Shown here piece by piece: positions 24,408 through 32,358 of a DNA stretch of 64,000 nucleotides. Position 1 is the first letter of the stretch, and each line of letters starts with the position of its first letter. Under the pieces are notes generated by a model, which was not told the DNA's origin, searched no databases, and saw only the letters and a program-made list of their open reading frames with translations. Source of the stretch: Agrococcus baldri (GTDB lineage: Bacteria; Actinomycetota; Actinomycetes; Actinomycetales; Microbacteriaceae); the NCBI GenBank assembly GCA_007988785.1, contig BJUU01000004.1, forward strand, positions 169,516 through 233,515, given 5' to 3'. The translations under genes were made by a program, and so were the position numbers.

Positions 24408-25699
24408 TGTGTTGGTTCACGACATCGTTCACAAATGAGTCGGGACATCGTTCACATCCACGATGAGGCGTGTCGAAGTCGCGCGTCATCGTCCTGTCCG
24501 TCGTCCGCCAGGGCTTGAGCAAGGCGGAAGCGGCGCGCCGCTTCGGCGTCACCTGGCGGTGGGTGCACGAGCTCGTCCGCCGCTACGAGGCCGGCGGGCT
24601 CGACGCGCTCGAGCCCCGCTCGCGTCGACCCAGGACGAACCCCAACCAGGTCACCGAGCCGCTCCGCGAACGCATCATCGAGCTGCGCACCAGCCTCACC
24701 ACAGCCGGCTGGGACGCCGGCCCCGCCACCATCGCCGCGCACCTCGAGCGCGCCGGCATCACGGCGCCGGCGATCTCCACCATCCGCCGCATCCTGCTCG
24801 ACGCGCAGCTGATCGTGCGCGAGCCGAACAAGCGCCCCCGGGCCGCGACGATCCGCTTCGAAGCGCACCAGCCGAACGAGCTCTGGCAATCGGACTTCAC
24901 CCACTGGCACCTCGCCGACGGCACCGATGCCGAGATCCTCAACTGGCTCGACGACCACTCCAGACTGCTGCTCTCCTGCACCGCCCACCAGCCCGTCACC
25001 GGCGCCGCCGTCATCGAGGCCTTCACCGCCACCATCGCCGCCCACGGCACACCCGCGGCGACCCTGACCGACAACGGCCGCGTCTTCACCACCCGCTCGA
25101 CCGGCACCCGCAACGGCTTCGAGCAGCTACTCGCCAACCTCGGCATCCAACAACGCAACGGCCGCCCCTACCACCCACAGACGCAAGGGAAGATCGAACG
25201 CTTCCACCAGACCCTCAAGCGCTGGCTCCGGCAACAGCCGCCCGCCGAAGACCTCCACACCCTGCAGACACAGCTCGACCGATTCCGACACCACTACAAC
25301 CACGACCGACCCCACCGGGCACTCGAGCGACGCACCCCACAGACCGCCTACAACGCGACCCTCAAAGCCACCCCGGACGACAACCGCGACCAGCACGACT
25401 GGCGCATCCGCCACGACCGCGTCGACCGCTTCGGCAAGCTCACCCTCCGCCGCGCCGGCCACATGCACCACCTCGGCATCGGCATCGACCACGCCCACAC
25501 CCCGGTCCTGATCCTCACCGACGACACCACCGTCACCGTCTCCGACCACACCACCGGCGAGGTCCTCTCCACCCACACCGTCGACCCCACACGCACCTAC
25601 TGGCGCAACAACGACAGAAGCCCCGGCCGATGGCCAGAGCTTCTCCCCAATACGAACGATGACGCGGAACATCTATGAACGATGTCCCGCGTCATCACA
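24408..25699 (+). mobile_element. IS481-family insertion sequence, 1292 bp
   Basis: Both ends begin TGTG. After the tip, the left end and the complement of the right end share ACATCGTTCA and further matched positions over about 45 bp, an imperfect inverted repeat. The element is flanked by 16-bp direct repeats (24392-24407 and 25700-25715). One transposase gene fills it. Its left end has two closely spaced copies of ACATCGTTCAC, a possible transposase binding array. Confidence 0.85.
24470..25678 (+). CDS. IS481-family DDE transposase
   Basis: 402 residues from a GTG at 24470. The N-terminal helix-turn-helix is GLSKAEAARRFGVTWRWVHE (about 15-34). The rve integrase core has its catalytic triad in WQSDFTH (about 141), LTDNGRVF (about 202) and GKIERFHQTL (about 242). 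A C-terminal beta-rich part (about 300-390) is typical of the IS481 group. The frame is complete, so the element may be active. Overlapping shifted frames on this segment are shadows of this gene. Confidence 0.95.
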   Translation: MSKSRVIVLSVVRQGLSKAEAARRFGVTWRWVHELVRRYEAGGLDALEPRSRRPRTNPNQVTEPLRERIIELRTSLTTAGWDAGPATIAAHLERAGITAPAISTIRRILLDAQLIVREPNKRPRAATIRFEAHQPNELWQSDFTHWHLADGTDAEILNWLDDHSRLLLSCTAHQPVTGAAVIEAFTATIAAHGTPAATLTDNGRVFTTRSTGTRNGFEQLLANLGIQQRNGRPYHPQTQGKIERFHQTLKRWLRQQPPAEDLHTLQTQLDRFRHHYNHDRPHRALERRTPQTAYNATLKATPDDNRDQHDWRIRHDRVDRFGKLTLRRAGHMHHLGIGIDHAHTPVLILTDDTTVTVSDHTTGEVLSTHTVDPTRTYWRNNDRSPGRWPELLPNTNDDAEHL

Positions 25700-25715
25700 A
25701 ACGTGGACCCGGGGG
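25700..25715. repeat. 16-bp target duplication, copy 2
   Basis: Identical to 24392-24407; lies between the intact IS and the deleted derivative and serves as flank for both. Confidence 0.9.
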
Positions 25716-26130
25716 TGTGCTGGTTCACGACATCGTTCACATATGAGTCGGGACATCGTTCACATCCACGATGAGGCGTGTCGAAGCCGCGCGTCATCGT
25801 CCTGCCCGTTGTCCGCCGCGACCAGCACGACTGGCGCATCCGTCACGACCGCGTCGATCGCTTGGGCAAGCTCGCCCTCCGCCGCGCCGGCCGCATGCAC
25901 CACCTCGGCATCGGCATCGACCACGCCCGCACCCCGGTCCTGATCCTCACCGACGACACCAGCGTCACCGTCTCCGACCACACCACCGGCGAGGTCCTCT
26001 CCACCCACACCGTCGATCCCACACGCACCTACTGGCGCAACAACGACAGAAGCCCCGGCCGATGGCCAGGGCTTCTCCCCGATGTGAACGATGACGCGGA
26101 ACATCTATGAACGATGTCCCGCGTCATCAC
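25716..26130 (+). mobile_element. Internally deleted IS481-type element, 415 bp
   Basis: Keeps both ends of the neighbouring element but has lost about 880 internal bp; scattered substitutions show it is not a recent copy. The junction joins CCGCC to GCGACCAG. Its right end is one base shorter. It is flanked by copies 2 and 3 of the 16-bp repeat, directly at the 3' end of tRNA-Ala. It could only move with transposase supplied in trans. Confidence 0.85.
25778..26110 (+). pseudogene. Deleted transposase, in-frame N-/C-terminal fusion
   Basis: The first 14 codons of the transposase are fused in frame to the last 96, giving a 110-residue open frame (SKPRVIVLPVVRR then DQHDWRIRHD). The DNA-binding domain and all three catalytic acidic residues are gone. 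It may still be translated as a C-terminal domain peptide; a regulatory role would be speculation. Confidence 0.8.
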
Positions 26131-26146
26131 AACGTGGACCCGGGGG
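26131..26146. repeat. 16-bp target copy 3, the tRNA-Ala 3' end
   Basis: Same sequence as 24392-24407. Positions 26135-26146 are the last 12 nt of tRNA-Ala, so this is the native copy still joined to the gene. Confidence 0.9.
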
Positions 26147-26207
26147 GAATCGAACCCCCGACCTTCTCATTGCGAACGAGACGCGCTACCAACTGCGCCA
26201 CGGGCCC
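26135..26207 (-). tRNA. tRNA-Ala (anticodon CGC)
   Basis: 73 nt on the minus strand. The acceptor stem pairs GGGCCCG with CGGGTCC and contains the G3-U70 pair that identifies alanine tRNAs. The anticodon loop TTCGCAA sits between TCTCG and TGAGA, giving anticodon CGC for GCG codons. The T-loop is TTCGATT. CCA is not encoded. The gene is intact although its natural downstream DNA has been displaced by two insertion elements. Confidence 0.95.
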
Positions 26208-26241
26208 GGACCGATACAGACTAGCGGAAGAACTTCGCGCG

Positions 26242-26444
26242 GCGGAAATCGGGGCTTCGACTCGCTCAGTGCGCTGCGCGCACGGAGCGGCTCAGCCGCC
26301 AGCGGTGCGGGCGGAGATCGGGCTTCGACTCGCTCGGTGCGCTGCGCGCACGGAGCGGCTCAGCCGCCAGTGGTGGCAGCGGAGGTCGGGCTTCGACTCG
26401 CTCGGTGCGCTGCGCGCACGGAGCGGCTCAGCCGCCAGCGGCGT
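26242..26444. repeat. Tandem repeat, about 68 bp x 3
   Basis: Units start at 26242, 26311 and 26379 and share CTTCGACTCGCTC, GTGCGCTGCGCGCAC (a hairpin) and GGAGCGGCTCAGCCGCCAG. They fill the gap between the tRNA and the convergent membrane-protein gene. A related composition (CTTCGACTCGGTG, CGCGCACCGGCTCAG) recurs at 63870-63920, so the sequence is probably dispersed in the genome. Confidence 0.85.
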
Positions 26445-27673
26445 CAGCCGACGCGGCGCAGGAACGCCTCGTGCACATCCATGCCAGCCAGCTCGGCGTC
26501 GACGCGGCCCATCGAGGCGAACTTCGAGGCGGCAGCTGCGGGCGCGTGCTCGGCGAGGCGGTGCTCGTCGGGCGCCGTCTCGATCGGCGCGTCGGCGCGC
26601 GTGACATCGAGCGCCGCTGCCGCATCGAGCGCCTGGTCGCGGCGCGCGGCCGGCGCGACCTGCGCGACACCGCGCGAGCCGCGACCGAGATCGATCTCGC
26701 GGATGGGCGTGGCGGGCTGCGTCGGCGCGAGCCGGCGCTCCAGGGGTTCCTGAGCCTGTCGAAGGCCGGTGCCCGCCGCGGGCTCCTCGCCGTCGATGAT
26801 CTCCTCGAAGCTCGGCTCCAGCTGCGACACCCGCGCGATGGGGCCCGAGATCGCCCGGCGGTCCTCCGCCAGCTGCGCGCGCGCCCGCGCCAGCAGGTCG
26901 TCGCTCGGGTGCCTGGCCGGCTCGTACTGCGCCCGCACGCGCTGCTCGGGCACCGACTGCGGCGTCCACGCGCGCGAGGCCAGCACCTCCTCCGTCTGCA
27001 GCACCTCCCCGCGCGTCGCCTGCCGCGCCAGCACCTGCTGCGCCATGCGCTCCTCGGACGCGACCGCCTGCGCCGCGACCTCGCGCGCCTCGACCAGATC
27101 CTTCACCTGCGGCGCCGTCGCCTCGGCGACCCGACGCATCCGTGTCGACGAGCCGTTGACGGCCACGAGCCCCACGACGCCGAGCACGGCCACCGCGCCG
27201 CCGACCGCCAGCAGCACCTGCAGGCCGGGCACGATCGCGCCCGCGACCACCGCCGCGACCGCCACCAGCACGAGAGCGAAGCACGCCAGGCGCGTGCGGC
27301 GCAGCCGCTGCGAGCGCGAGACGGTCGACTTGACGGCCGCGCGCACCTCGCGCTCGACGGCCTTGATCTGGTCGTCGAGCTCGCGGGCGCGGGCGACGGC
27401 CTTGGCGTGCTCCATGGCCTGCTTGAGGCGCGCCTCCTTTGCGACCGCCTTCTGCTGCACCGCGATGGTGCGGGCGTCGGCCTCGAGCTGCACCTCCTCG
27501 GGAGCCTCTGCCGACTCGGCCATGATGCGGAGCGTCTGCTGCAGTCGGATCGCGTTGCGCTCGGTCGCGAGGTACTCCCGCTTGCGGGTCCAGACGGGCA
27601 CGAGGTACGCGACCCAGAGCACGACGGCGACGATGAGGACGAGCGTCGTCCCGAGACCTGCGAACTCTGGCAT
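26444..27673 (-). CDS. Membrane protein of unknown function with long cytosolic parts
   Basis: 409 residues from the ATG at 27673; TACCGT is 7 nt upstream. There is an N-terminal helix (TTLVLIVAVVLWVAYLVPVW), a charged alpha-helical stretch likely to form a coiled coil (about 35-120), two further helices around residues 130-175 (ALVLVAVAAVVAGAIVPGL, VLLAVGGAVAVLGVVGLVAV), and a long Ala/Arg/Glu-rich C-terminal region. I recognise it only as a type of large actinobacterial membrane protein. The segment LRQAQEPLERR is encoded by the dispersed GGTTCCTGAGCCTGTCGAAG repeat. Confidence 0.7.
   Translation of the reverse strand: MPEFAGLGTTLVLIVAVVLWVAYLVPVWTRKREYLATERNAIRLQQTLRIMAESAEAPEEVQLEADARTIAVQQKAVAKEARLKQAMEHAKAVARARELDDQIKAVEREVRAAVKSTVSRSQRLRRTRLACFALVLVAVAAVVAGAIVPGLQVLLAVGGAVAVLGVVGLVAVNGSSTRMRRVAEATAPQVKDLVEAREVAAQAVASEERMAQQVLARQATRGEVLQTEEVLASRAWTPQSVPEQRVRAQYEPARHPSDDLLARARAQLAEDRRAISGPIARVSQLEPSFEEIIDGEEPAAGTGLRQAQEPLERRLAPTQPATPIREIDLGRGSRGVAQVAPAARRDQALDAAAALDVTRADAPIETAPDEHRLAEHAPAAAASKFASMGRVDAELAGMDVHEAFLRRVG
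26740..26767. repeat. Dispersed 'TTCGACAGGCTCAGGAACC' repeat inside a gene
   Basis: CAGGGGTTCCTGAGCCTGTC with its surroundings is a repeat I know from many high-GC genomes, normally intergenic. Here it lies in frame in the membrane-protein gene and supplies LRQAQEPLERR. Confidence 0.6.
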
Positions 27674-27736
27674 GTCCTGCACGGTAGTGGCGCGGATGCC
27701 CCGATCACCGCAGGGCGCGCGGCGGTTCGTTCACCC

Positions 27737-28396
27737 TCAGGCTGAAGTCGCACCTCGGGGGTCGCGACCGACCTCCACCGGGTACACCGAGCGGTCGAAG
27801 GGCGGCACCCGGCCGCCCAGGTAGCGCTCGAGCACGGGCTCGGCGAGCTCCTCCCGCACGAGCGCGAAGCACAGGTGGTCGCGCCAGTCGCCGTCGATGT
27901 GGATGTAGCGGCGACGGCAGCCCTCGTAGCGGAACCCGAGCTTCTCGACCACCCGCAGGCTCGCGACGTTCTCCGGCCGGATGCAGACCTCGACCCGGTG
28001 CAGGTCGCGCTCGAGCATGAGGTGATCGGTGACGAGCGCGACGGCGGCGGTGGTCGCGCCGCGGCCCGCGAAGCGCCGGGCGATCCAGTAGCCCAGGGTC
28101 GACGAGGCGAGCGCGCCGCCCGAGATGTTCGCCACGTTCAGCTGCCCCGCGAACTCCCCGTCGACCTCGATGACGAGCGCGAGCCCCGAGCCGTCGCGGT
28201 CGGCCTCGAGCAGCGAGCGGATCGACGAGCGGGTGTCGAAGCGGCCGCTCGGCCGGGTGCCCGGCAGCGTCGCCTCCCAGCGCTCGAGCCAGGGGCGGTT
28301 GAACTGCAGCTCGCTCTCGAGCACCCTGGCGTCGCGCAGCTTGATGCCGCGCACCGTCACGGCGCCGTGACGGAGCCTGGGCGCACTGTCGAACAC
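27737..28396 (-). CDS. GNAT N-acetyltransferase, RimJ/RimL type
   Basis: 219 residues from a GTG at 28396 with TAGGCT 7 nt upstream. The acetyl-CoA-binding motif region is LGYWIARRFAGRGATTAAVA (about 101-120), followed by RVEVCIRPENVASLRVVEKL and GFRYEG. These match RimJ/RimL enzymes that acetylate N-termini of ribosomal and other proteins. It is next to the membrane-protein gene on the same strand, with a 63-nt gap. Confidence 0.92.
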   Translation of the reverse strand: MFDSAPRLRHGAVTVRGIKLRDARVLESELQFNRPWLERWEATLPGTRPSGRFDTRSSIRSLLEADRDGSGLALVIEVDGEFAGQLNVANISGGALASSTLGYWIARRFAGRGATTAAVALVTDHLMLERDLHRVEVCIRPENVASLRVVEKLGFRYEGCRRRYIHIDGDWRDHLCFALVREELAEPVLERYLGGRVPPFDRSVYPVEVGRDPRGATSA

Positions 28397-28447
28397 AGGA
28401 CTGAGCCTACGGCGCGGGCGGTGCCATCTCGATACGGCCCTGCGGGG

Positions 28448-30715
28448 CTACTCGATGACCGTGGCTGCGGCGCCCGCCACCACGTTGAAGTTGTCGCGGA
28501 AGAGGTTCTCGGGGTCGACCTCGGCCTTCAGCGCCCGCAGCCTCGCGAGCGTCGCGGGCGGGAAGGCGTCCTCCAGCCTCCCGGGCCGCTGGTCGGTCTC
28601 GAACGAGAGGTAGAGGCCGGATGCGTGGGGCGCGACGAGCGTGTCCCAGGCGGCGTCGAGGCGGGCCCGGTTCGCCCCGAACGCGATCACCGAGAACTTC
28701 GCCTCCCGGTGCGCGAACGCCGTCGCGTCGCTCGCGACGTCGCCGATCGCGCCGCCCATCGCGCGGATCTGGAAGAAGTAGTGGGCGCCGGCGTCGAGGA
28801 ACCTCGCGAGCGCCGTCGCCACCTCGGGCGTGATCGAGCCGATCAGCGCCGAGCGCGTGGTCGGCTCCCCCTGCCCGCGGTGCGCGCCGCCCGGCGCGTT
28901 GTCGATCACGCCCGCGTAGCGCGTCTGCACCACCTGCTGGCCGACGAGCGGCGCGATCATCGCGAAGGGCTGCAGGTGGTCGATGATCCCCTCGGGCTCG
29001 GCCGCGTCGACGGCGATCATTGCCTGCGCCAGCCGCGGCTTGCCCCGCTGGTCGCCGCCCAGCAGCAGGAAGGGCGTCACGGCGCGATCGGCCGCCTCGG
29101 TCGTCGCGCCCCAGCGCTCGAAGAAGTCGGCCGTCTCGCTCGCGTCGAAGGCGAGCTGCGCGAAGCCGATCGTGCCGAGCTCCTGCGCCACCATCTCGAA
29201 CGCCACCGCGACCCCGAGGTTCGCGCCCGCCCCGCGCATGCCCCAGAACAGCTCCTGGTGCTCGTCGCGGCTGGCGCGCACGAGCGAGCCGTCGGCCAGC
29301 ACCACCTCGACCGCCTCGATGTGGTCGATCGTCAGCCCGTGCTCGCGGCCCAGGAAGCCGACCCCGCCGGCGGTCGCGAGCCCGCCGACGCCCACGCCGC
29401 CGTAGTCGCCGGAGGAGATCGCCCAGCCGTGCTCGTCGAGCACGGTCGCGACCCGGCCCCAGGTGGCCCCGGCACCGATGCGCACGAGCCGCCGCGAGAC
29501 ATCCACCACGTCGATCCTGTCGAGGGCGCCCACGTCGATGACGATGCCGCCGTCGTTCGTCGAGCGGCCCGAGATGCCGTGCCCGGCAGAGCGGATGCTG
29601 AGCGGCACGCGCCCCTCGGCGACCCCCTGCGAGCGTGCATAGGCGAGCGCCTCCGCCACCTGCGCGGGGCTCGTCGGCCGCAGCAGCACGCCCGGCGCGC
29701 CGCCGCGCAGGTAGGTGTGCTGCCGCTCCGGGTACTCCCACGAGCCTGGCTCGACCGCCGTCGCGCGCAGGCTCTCGGGGATGGCCCCGTAGTCGAGTGC
29801 CTCGGCGCGCAGCGCCATCGCCGCTGCGCCCAATCGCGGCGCGACCGCGGTGCCGCGCTCGGCCCGCGCCGCCGCGACCCGCTCGCGCACCGCGGGCGCC
29901 ACCTCGGCCATGAAGCGCTGCATCGTGCCGGGGTCGTCAGCCGCGACGATGAACGTGCCGATGCCATCCTCGATCGCCAGCTCGACCGCCCGATCGATCT
30001 GCGCCGCATCGGCGAAGTCGGCGCCGACGTTGAGCAGCCGCCGGATCTCGTGCGGCTCGCGCCCCGCCCGCGCAGCCGCCTCGTCGATCGCGGCGTTGCC
30101 GCGACCCAGGTCGCCCGGCTGCAGGTAGCCCAGGCTCGGCAGCCAGCCGTCGCCCAGCCGCCCGGTCAGGCGCAGCATGCGGGGCTTGTACGCGCCGATG
30201 TGGAGGGGGATCGGATGCGCGGGTCGCGGCCCGCGCTTGGCCCCGGCGGCCCGGTGGTGCTGCCCGTCGACGCGCACGCCCCCTCGCTCGCCGGTGCTCC
30301 AGATCTCGCGGATGATCGCGATCGCCTCGCCGAGGGCGTCGACGCCCTGGCCGGGCGTGAGCCTCGTGCCGCCCATCGCCTCGATCGCATCCCAGAAGCC
30401 GCCCGCACCCAGGCCCAGCTCGACCCGGCCGCCGGTCAGCAGGTCGAGGCTCGCGGCGCTGCGGGCGAGCACGGCGGGCTGCCGCAGCGGCACGTTCGCG
30501 ACATTGGGCGAGAGGCGGATGCGCTCGGTCGCCGCCGCGACGTAGCTCAGCAGCGTCCACGTGTCGTGGAAGGCGGGCTGGTACGGGTGGTCCTGGAAGG
30601 TGGCGAGGTCGAAGCCGGCCTGCTCGGCCACCTGCGCCAGCCGCACGGGCTGCTGCGGCTGCTGGTTGCTCGGCGTGATGAAGACGCCGAACTCGATCTC
30701 GTGGCCGTAGTCCAT
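28448..30715 (-). CDS. Fusion of LLM flavin-dependent oxidoreductase and FAD-linked oxidase
   Basis: About 755 residues. The N-terminal 300 residues are a luciferase-like (bacterial luciferase/F420) barrel: EIEFGVFITPSNQQPQQPVR, FDLATFQDHPYQP, SLDLLTGGRVELGLGAGGFW. From about 335 on is a PCMH-type FAD domain (PLSIRSAGHGISGRSTNDGG, where the His is the usual flavin attachment site), ending in the BBE motif region VDPENLFRDNFNV. The second covalent Cys is replaced in GGVGVGGLATAGG. Two flavin oxidoreductases in one chain could channel an unstable intermediate. Starts at 30748 and 30793 would add an Arg-rich extension. Confidence 0.85.
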   Translation of the reverse strand: MDYGHEIEFGVFITPSNQQPQQPVRLAQVAEQAGFDLATFQDHPYQPAFHDTWTLLSYVAAATERIRLSPNVANVPLRQPAVLARSAASLDLLTGGRVELGLGAGGFWDAIEAMGGTRLTPGQGVDALGEAIAIIREIWSTGERGGVRVDGQHHRAAGAKRGPRPAHPIPLHIGAYKPRMLRLTGRLGDGWLPSLGYLQPGDLGRGNAAIDEAAARAGREPHEIRRLLNVGADFADAAQIDRAVELAIEDGIGTFIVAADDPGTMQRFMAEVAPAVRERVAAARAERGTAVAPRLGAAAMALRAEALDYGAIPESLRATAVEPGSWEYPERQHTYLRGGAPGVLLRPTSPAQVAEALAYARSQGVAEGRVPLSIRSAGHGISGRSTNDGGIVIDVGALDRIDVVDVSRRLVRIGAGATWGRVATVLDEHGWAISSGDYGGVGVGGLATAGGVGFLGREHGLTIDHIEAVEVVLADGSLVRASRDEHQELFWGMRGAGANLGVAVAFEMVAQELGTIGFAQLAFDASETADFFERWGATTEAADRAVTPFLLLGGDQRGKPRLAQAMIAVDAAEPEGIIDHLQPFAMIAPLVGQQVVQTRYAGVIDNAPGGAHRGQGEPTTRSALIGSITPEVATALARFLDAGAHYFFQIRAMGGAIGDVASDATAFAHREAKFSVIAFGANRARLDAAWDTLVAPHASGLYLSFETDQRPGRLEDAFPPATLARLRALKAEVDPENLFRDNFNVVAGAAATVIE

Positions 30716-30803
30716 GCTTCGTGCAACCGCATCCGAGGTGAGGATCATTCCGCGGATCCGCGCCCGGGCGGGGCGGCTGCGCCCCGAGTTCACCCCGACG
30801 CGC

Positions 30804-30809
30804 TACATT
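30804..30809 (+). promoter_or_regulatory. -10 box of the cyclo-ligase gene
   Basis: TACATT lies 7 nt before the GTG at 30817 without a Shine-Dalgarno. The complement of the same bases reads AATGTA, so divergent promoters may overlap here. Confidence 0.5.
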
Positions 30810-30816
30810 CCAGCCC

Positions 30817-31413
30817 GTGAGCGAAGACGAGCATGCCATCGAGGACGCCAAGCGCGCCCTGCGGCGGCGGCTGCGCACCGAGCGGGCCGAGCGCGGCCCG
30901 ACGTGGGCGGCAGAGCGGGCTCCGGCGCTGGCCGCGAGGCTGCAGGAGCTCACCGGCTCGCTCGAGGCGCGCACGATCTCTGCCTACCTGTCGACGCCCG
31001 ACGAGCCCGACACCCGGGCCTTCCTGACCTGGGCGGCCGCGCAGGGCATCCGGGTGCTCCTGCCCGTCATCCGCGAGGACGGGCTGCTCGACTGGGCCGA
31101 GCACGACGGCACCGAGACGATCGAGGCGACGCTCGGCATGCCCGAGCCGACCGCCGACGCGCTCGCGCCCACCGAGCTCGAGTCGGTCGACCTCATGCTC
31201 ATCCCCGCGACGGCGGTGGGGCGCGACGGCTCGCGGCTGGGCGGCGGGCGCGGATTCTTCGACAAGACCATCGCCGCCATGGCAGAATGTCCTCCGGTCT
31301 ACGCAGTGGTGCATGACGAGGAGCTGTTCGACAGCGTTCCGCACGCCAGCTACGACCAGCCCGTCGACGGCGTCGTCACCCCGTCCGGGATCCATCTCAC
31401 CCCGAGGAACTGA
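30817..31413 (+). CDS. 5-formyltetrahydrofolate cyclo-ligase
   Basis: 198 residues from a GTG at 30817. The substrate- and ATP-binding motif reads DGSRLGGGRGFFDKTIAAM (about 142-160), the family signature. The basic start KRALRRRLRTERAERG and the ISAYLSTPDEPDTRAFLTWA segment also fit. It converts 5-formyl-THF to 5,10-methenyl-THF with ATP. The FmdB gene follows 3 nt after the stop and mscL shortly after; this order is common in actinobacteria. Confidence 0.95.
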   Translation: MSEDEHAIEDAKRALRRRLRTERAERGPTWAAERAPALAARLQELTGSLEARTISAYLSTPDEPDTRAFLTWAAAQGIRVLLPVIREDGLLDWAEHDGTETIEATLGMPEPTADALAPTELESVDLMLIPATAVGRDGSRLGGGRGFFDKTIAAMAECPPVYAVVHDEELFDSVPHASYDQPVDGVVTPSGIHLTPRN

Positions 31414-31416
31414 TCC

Positions 31417-31698
31417 ATGCCCGTCTATGCCTACGCCTGCACCGCCTGCGGCCACGCCTTCGACGCCCGCCAGGGCTTCGACGAGCCGGCCCTCACCGTC
31501 TGCGAGGCGTGCGGCGGAGCCCTGCGCAAGCAGTACGGCACCGTGGGCGTGACCTTCAACGGCTCGGGCTTCTACCGCACCGACTCGCGCGCCACGGCCT
31601 CTGCCGGCGCCGGCTCCTCCACCAAGGCTCCCAGCGGCCCCCAGCCTGCTGGCTCGACCTCCACCGCAGCCAGCGGCGGAGCCGGCACGGTCGCCTGA
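31417..31698 (+). CDS. FmdB-family zinc ribbon protein
   Basis: 93 residues. YAYACTACGHAFDARQGFDE and LTVCEACGGALRKQYG give the four Zn cysteines (CxxC...CxxC) of the FmdB putative regulatory protein family. The C-terminal half is low-complexity Ser/Gly/Ala/Pro. Function unknown; it is 3 nt after the cyclo-ligase gene and surely co-transcribed. Confidence 0.92.
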   Translation: MPVYAYACTACGHAFDARQGFDEPALTVCEACGGALRKQYGTVGVTFNGSGFYRTDSRATASAGAGSSTKAPSGPQPAGSTSTAASGGAGTVA

Positions 31699-31742
31699 CC
31701 GAGTCGTTCGTCCCTTTCCCAACCAGCACTCAAGGAGGACCC

Positions 31743-32138
31743 GTGGAGGGCTTCAAGAAGTTCCTGATGCAGGGCAACGTGATCGAGCTCGCAGTGGCCG
31801 TCGTCATCGGCACCGCGTTCACCGCGGTCGTCACCGGCTTCGTCGAGGGCATCATCAACCCGATGATCGCCCAGCTGTTCCAGGCTGACGACATCGCGAA
31901 CGCCCAGGTCGGCATCTTCAAGATCGGCCTGGTCATCGCCGCGCTGATCAACTTCGTCCTGGTGGCGGCGGTCGTGTACTTCGCGCTCGTGCTGCCGATG
32001 GCGAAGCTGAAGGAGCACAGCGACCGTCGCAAGGGCATCAGCCCCGACGAGCCGGTCGAGACCGACGTCGACATCCTGCACGACATCCGCGACCTGCTGC
32101 GTGCGCAGCAGACGCCGGGCACCGCGCCCCGCGCCTGA
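31743..32138 (+). CDS. mscL: Large-conductance mechanosensitive channel
   Basis: 131 residues from a GTG with AAGGAGG 5-6 nt upstream, one of the strongest ribosome-binding sites in the window. GFKKFLMQGNVIELAVAVVI is the N-terminal helix and start of TM1, and GLVIAALINFVLVAAVVYFA is TM2. The C-terminal helix ILHDIRDLL is the pentameric bundle. It opens under osmotic downshock to release solutes. Confidence 0.95.
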   Translation: MEGFKKFLMQGNVIELAVAVVIGTAFTAVVTGFVEGIINPMIAQLFQADDIANAQVGIFKIGLVIAALINFVLVAAVVYFALVLPMAKLKEHSDRRKGISPDEPVETDVDILHDIRDLLRAQQTPGTAPRA

Positions 32139-32180
32139 TCCTCGCTGATCGAGGAACGGCCGCAGGCCGGGTCTCGAGAG

Positions 32181-32214
32181 CAGAACGGCGGTCCCGCGAG
32201 GGGCCGCCGTTCTG
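32181..32214. terminator. Bidirectional terminator after mscL
   Basis: CAGAACGGCGG and CCGCCGTTCTG form an 11-bp stem extended by four more pairs (one G-T) to a GCGA tetraloop. No U-tract follows, as is usual in high-GC actinobacteria. Confidence 0.75.
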
Positions 32215-32232
32215 CGTCTCGCAGCTCGTGTC

Positions 32233-32285
32233 GCGAATCGAGGACCGATTCGCAGAACGTCACGAATCGAGGACGGATCGTCCTC
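32233..32285. other. Two adjacent hairpins in the gap after mscL
   Basis: GCGAATCG, AGGAC, CGATTCGC (32233-32253) is a perfect 8-bp palindrome. GAGGAC, GGATC, GTCCTC (32269-32285) is a perfect 6-bp one. Both contain CGAATCGAGGAC. The rest of the 220-bp gap shows no gene. Confidence 0.6.
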
Positions 32286-32358
32286 TGCTGGCGACGTGTC
32301 CTCTTTTCAGAACACTCGCGGCACGAGCGAGTGCCTGCGTGTCAGCTTGCCCTGAGCG

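Noticed and set aside
24463..25662. A second long frame through the IS starting at ATG 24463
   Set aside because: It is Arg/Pro/His-rich and lacks transposase motifs; the frame starting at 24470 has the HTH and DDE residues.
24392..26146. tRNA-end repeats as attL/attR of a genomic island
   Set aside because: There is no integrase or excisionase, and each repeat abuts a recognisable IS end, so target duplication by the IS is simpler.
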